The notes beneath the pieces are model-generated. The model was not told where the DNA came from and ran no database searches. It worked only from the letters and a program-made list of their open reading frames with translations. Position numbers and translations under genes: made by a program. This document shows positions 21,056 to 21,931 of a DNA stretch of 21,931 nucleotides, piece by piece; positions within the stretch are counted from its first letter, which is position 1, and each line of letters starts with the position of its first letter. The DNA comes from a virus. The DNA is taken from IMG/VR virus record IMGVR_UViG_3300035698_008202, positions 1 through 21,931 of that record. The stretch is one strand, 5' to 3'.

Positions 21056-21531
21056 TGGACGTTAATCTAGCCCGTTGGATATTGGCATCTGTTGCCACCT
21101 ATTTTAAGACGGTGGCGGACGCTCTCAGCCTCGCGTATTTTGTAGAGGGTGTAGACGAACGTGCTCCAGACACAATGCGTGTTCAGCGCGTAGAATTACG
21201 GGTGAATGGACCCTTCGTTCGTGAAATAAGCCATGATTATTGGCGGGCCCATGTCGATATTAACGCTCTTCTAGTGGATTTCATGGACATGTCCACTGAG
21301 AACGCTTATGACCTCAACCAATGGGGCGGAGAATTTCTCGCCGCTATGCTGGAGCCCATTCCAATTTACAAGTTAGGCGAGGGGGCGGGGGACGATGAAG
21401 CCTTAATCGGCTGCTTGACACCAAGAAGGGGTACCAGTGAACCGGCGAGATTGATACACTTCGGCCAAATCAGTAAAGAAGACAGAATTCGGCAAGCAGC
21501 AGTGGATGGCCGATTCGAGATGTATGTGTAA
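21055..21531 (+). CDS. Tail completion / tail terminator-like protein (158 aa)
   Basis: It starts in a TAATG overlap with the head closure gene and ends 26 bases before the tail tube gene, which is the position of tail terminator or completion proteins. The chain begins with a helix (MDVNLARWILASVATYFKTVAD), followed by beta strands (VQRVELRVNGPFVREIS, YWRAHVDINALLVDF), typical of that fold. Homology was not certain; the call rests on gene order and fold pattern. Confidence 0.6.
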   Translation: MDVNLARWILASVATYFKTVADALSLAYFVEGVDERAPDTMRVQRVELRVNGPFVREISHDYWRAHVDINALLVDFMDMSTENAYDLNQWGGEFLAAMLEPIPIYKLGEGAGDDEALIGCLTPRRGTSEPARLIHFGQISKEDRIRQAAVDGRFEMYV

Positions 21532-21557
21532 TTACTTAACAACAAAGGAGGCCTAAC

Positions 21558-21931
21558 ATGGCCAGAATCGAGCTACGAGACGCCAGTATCATTATCAAAG
21601 ACGGCCTTAGTGGCACAGCCACTATTGCGGAAGCCGCCCCCGGCGCAACTGATACTGATGCAGACATCAATACCCCAGTATTGAATACAACAGACGTGGA
21701 CCTCGTGCCTGTTGGTGCCAGGTTTACGGTAAACACAGCCGGTAACACTGAAATCTACACTGTTACAGGGCGTACGCCAGCGACAACGTCTCCGACAACT
21801 AATGTCGAGTTCACCCCTGCTTGGGGTGTAAATGCACCTGCGGCAGCCGATGTGATTACGTTTCAGGCTCAAGAGCTTGAGATCACCATCGGTGAAGGTA
21901 ACTTGACTTGGACGGAAGCCAAGGAATACGA
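21558..21931 (+). CDS. Tail tube protein, N-terminal part (runs off the window)
   Basis: AAAGGAGG lies seven bases before ATG at 21558; the frame is open to the last base (124 full codons). It begins MARIELRDASIIIKDGLSGT and includes VLNTTDVDLVPVGARFTV, a T-V-T-G-R-T-P strand region, and L-E-I-T-I-G-E-G-N-L-T-W-T-E-x-K-E-Y at the end. I recall this combination from major tail (tube) proteins of long-tailed environmental phages; tube proteins stack as hexamers around the DNA channel. The 3' end is missing here. Confidence 0.75.
   Translation, partial: MARIELRDASIIIKDGLSGTATIAEAAPGATDTDADINTPVLNTTDVDLVPVGARFTVNTAGNTEIYTVTGRTPATTSPTTNVEFTPAWGVNAPAAADVITFQAQELEITIGEGNLTWTEAKEY

Noticed and set aside
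1-21931. tRNA genes, integrase, repressor or insertion sequences
   Set aside because: No cloverleaf-like sequence, recombinase motif or terminal-repeat element was recognised by eye; a dedicated scan was not possible.

Overview
The window reads as part of the genome of a tailed double-stranded DNA phage (Caudoviricetes). Every supported gene is on the + strand, genes are tightly packed with many 4-base ATGA stop/start overlaps, and the right part has the usual packaging and head order: large terminase (GpA type), portal (DUF4055-like), head-tail adaptor, scaffold, major capsid protein (P22-coat-like), head closure, tail completion, and the first 125 codons of a tail tube protein that runs off the end. 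A tube protein implies a long tail (siphovirus or myovirus). No integrase, repressor, tRNA or endolysin was recognised. Most starts have clear AGGAG-type ribosome binding sites. The host cannot be named; a Tat-type signal and sigma-70-like promoters point to an ordinary bacterium, and the family resemblances (from memory) are to environmental phages.

Layout. 1-143: nested inverted repeats and promoter P1. 144-2155: seven small early-type genes, mostly translationally coupled, with a second near-identical promoter (P2, 578-605) preceded by six 12-bp tandem units. 2334-3376: a small gene, a GIY-YIG nuclease gene, and a decayed continuation with three DNA-binding-like repeats broken by single-base deletions. 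3578-4117: zinc-motif helical protein, possibly the small terminase. 4127-9665: tail fibre or appendage genes (pentad-repeat shaft with a C1q/TNF-like head; a 959-residue protein with seven ~120-residue repeats), two small proteins and a holin-like protein, closed by a perfect hairpin. 9796-13661: accessory block with a PKD-like membrane-anchored protein, a Tat-signal papain-like cysteine protease, a secreted or anchored thioredoxin-fold protein, a DUF1360-like membrane protein, and small basic or Cys-rich proteins. 13687-21931: packaging and morphogenesis genes, with a strong terminator just after the capsid gene.

How the parts fit: P1 and P2 look like host-polymerase promoters for the left cluster. 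The structural cluster supplies shell, connector and tail. The fibre genes should act in adsorption. The block between fibres and terminase encodes several products predicted to reach the envelope or periplasm, with a cysteine protease, a CPAC thioredoxin and Cys-rich proteins side by side; it is the best candidate for an undescribed functional module. Other notable points are a shared N-terminal motif (K-P-x-L-A-C-Y) in scaffold and capsid protein, and a probable overprinted gene containing a perfect 22-bp palindrome.
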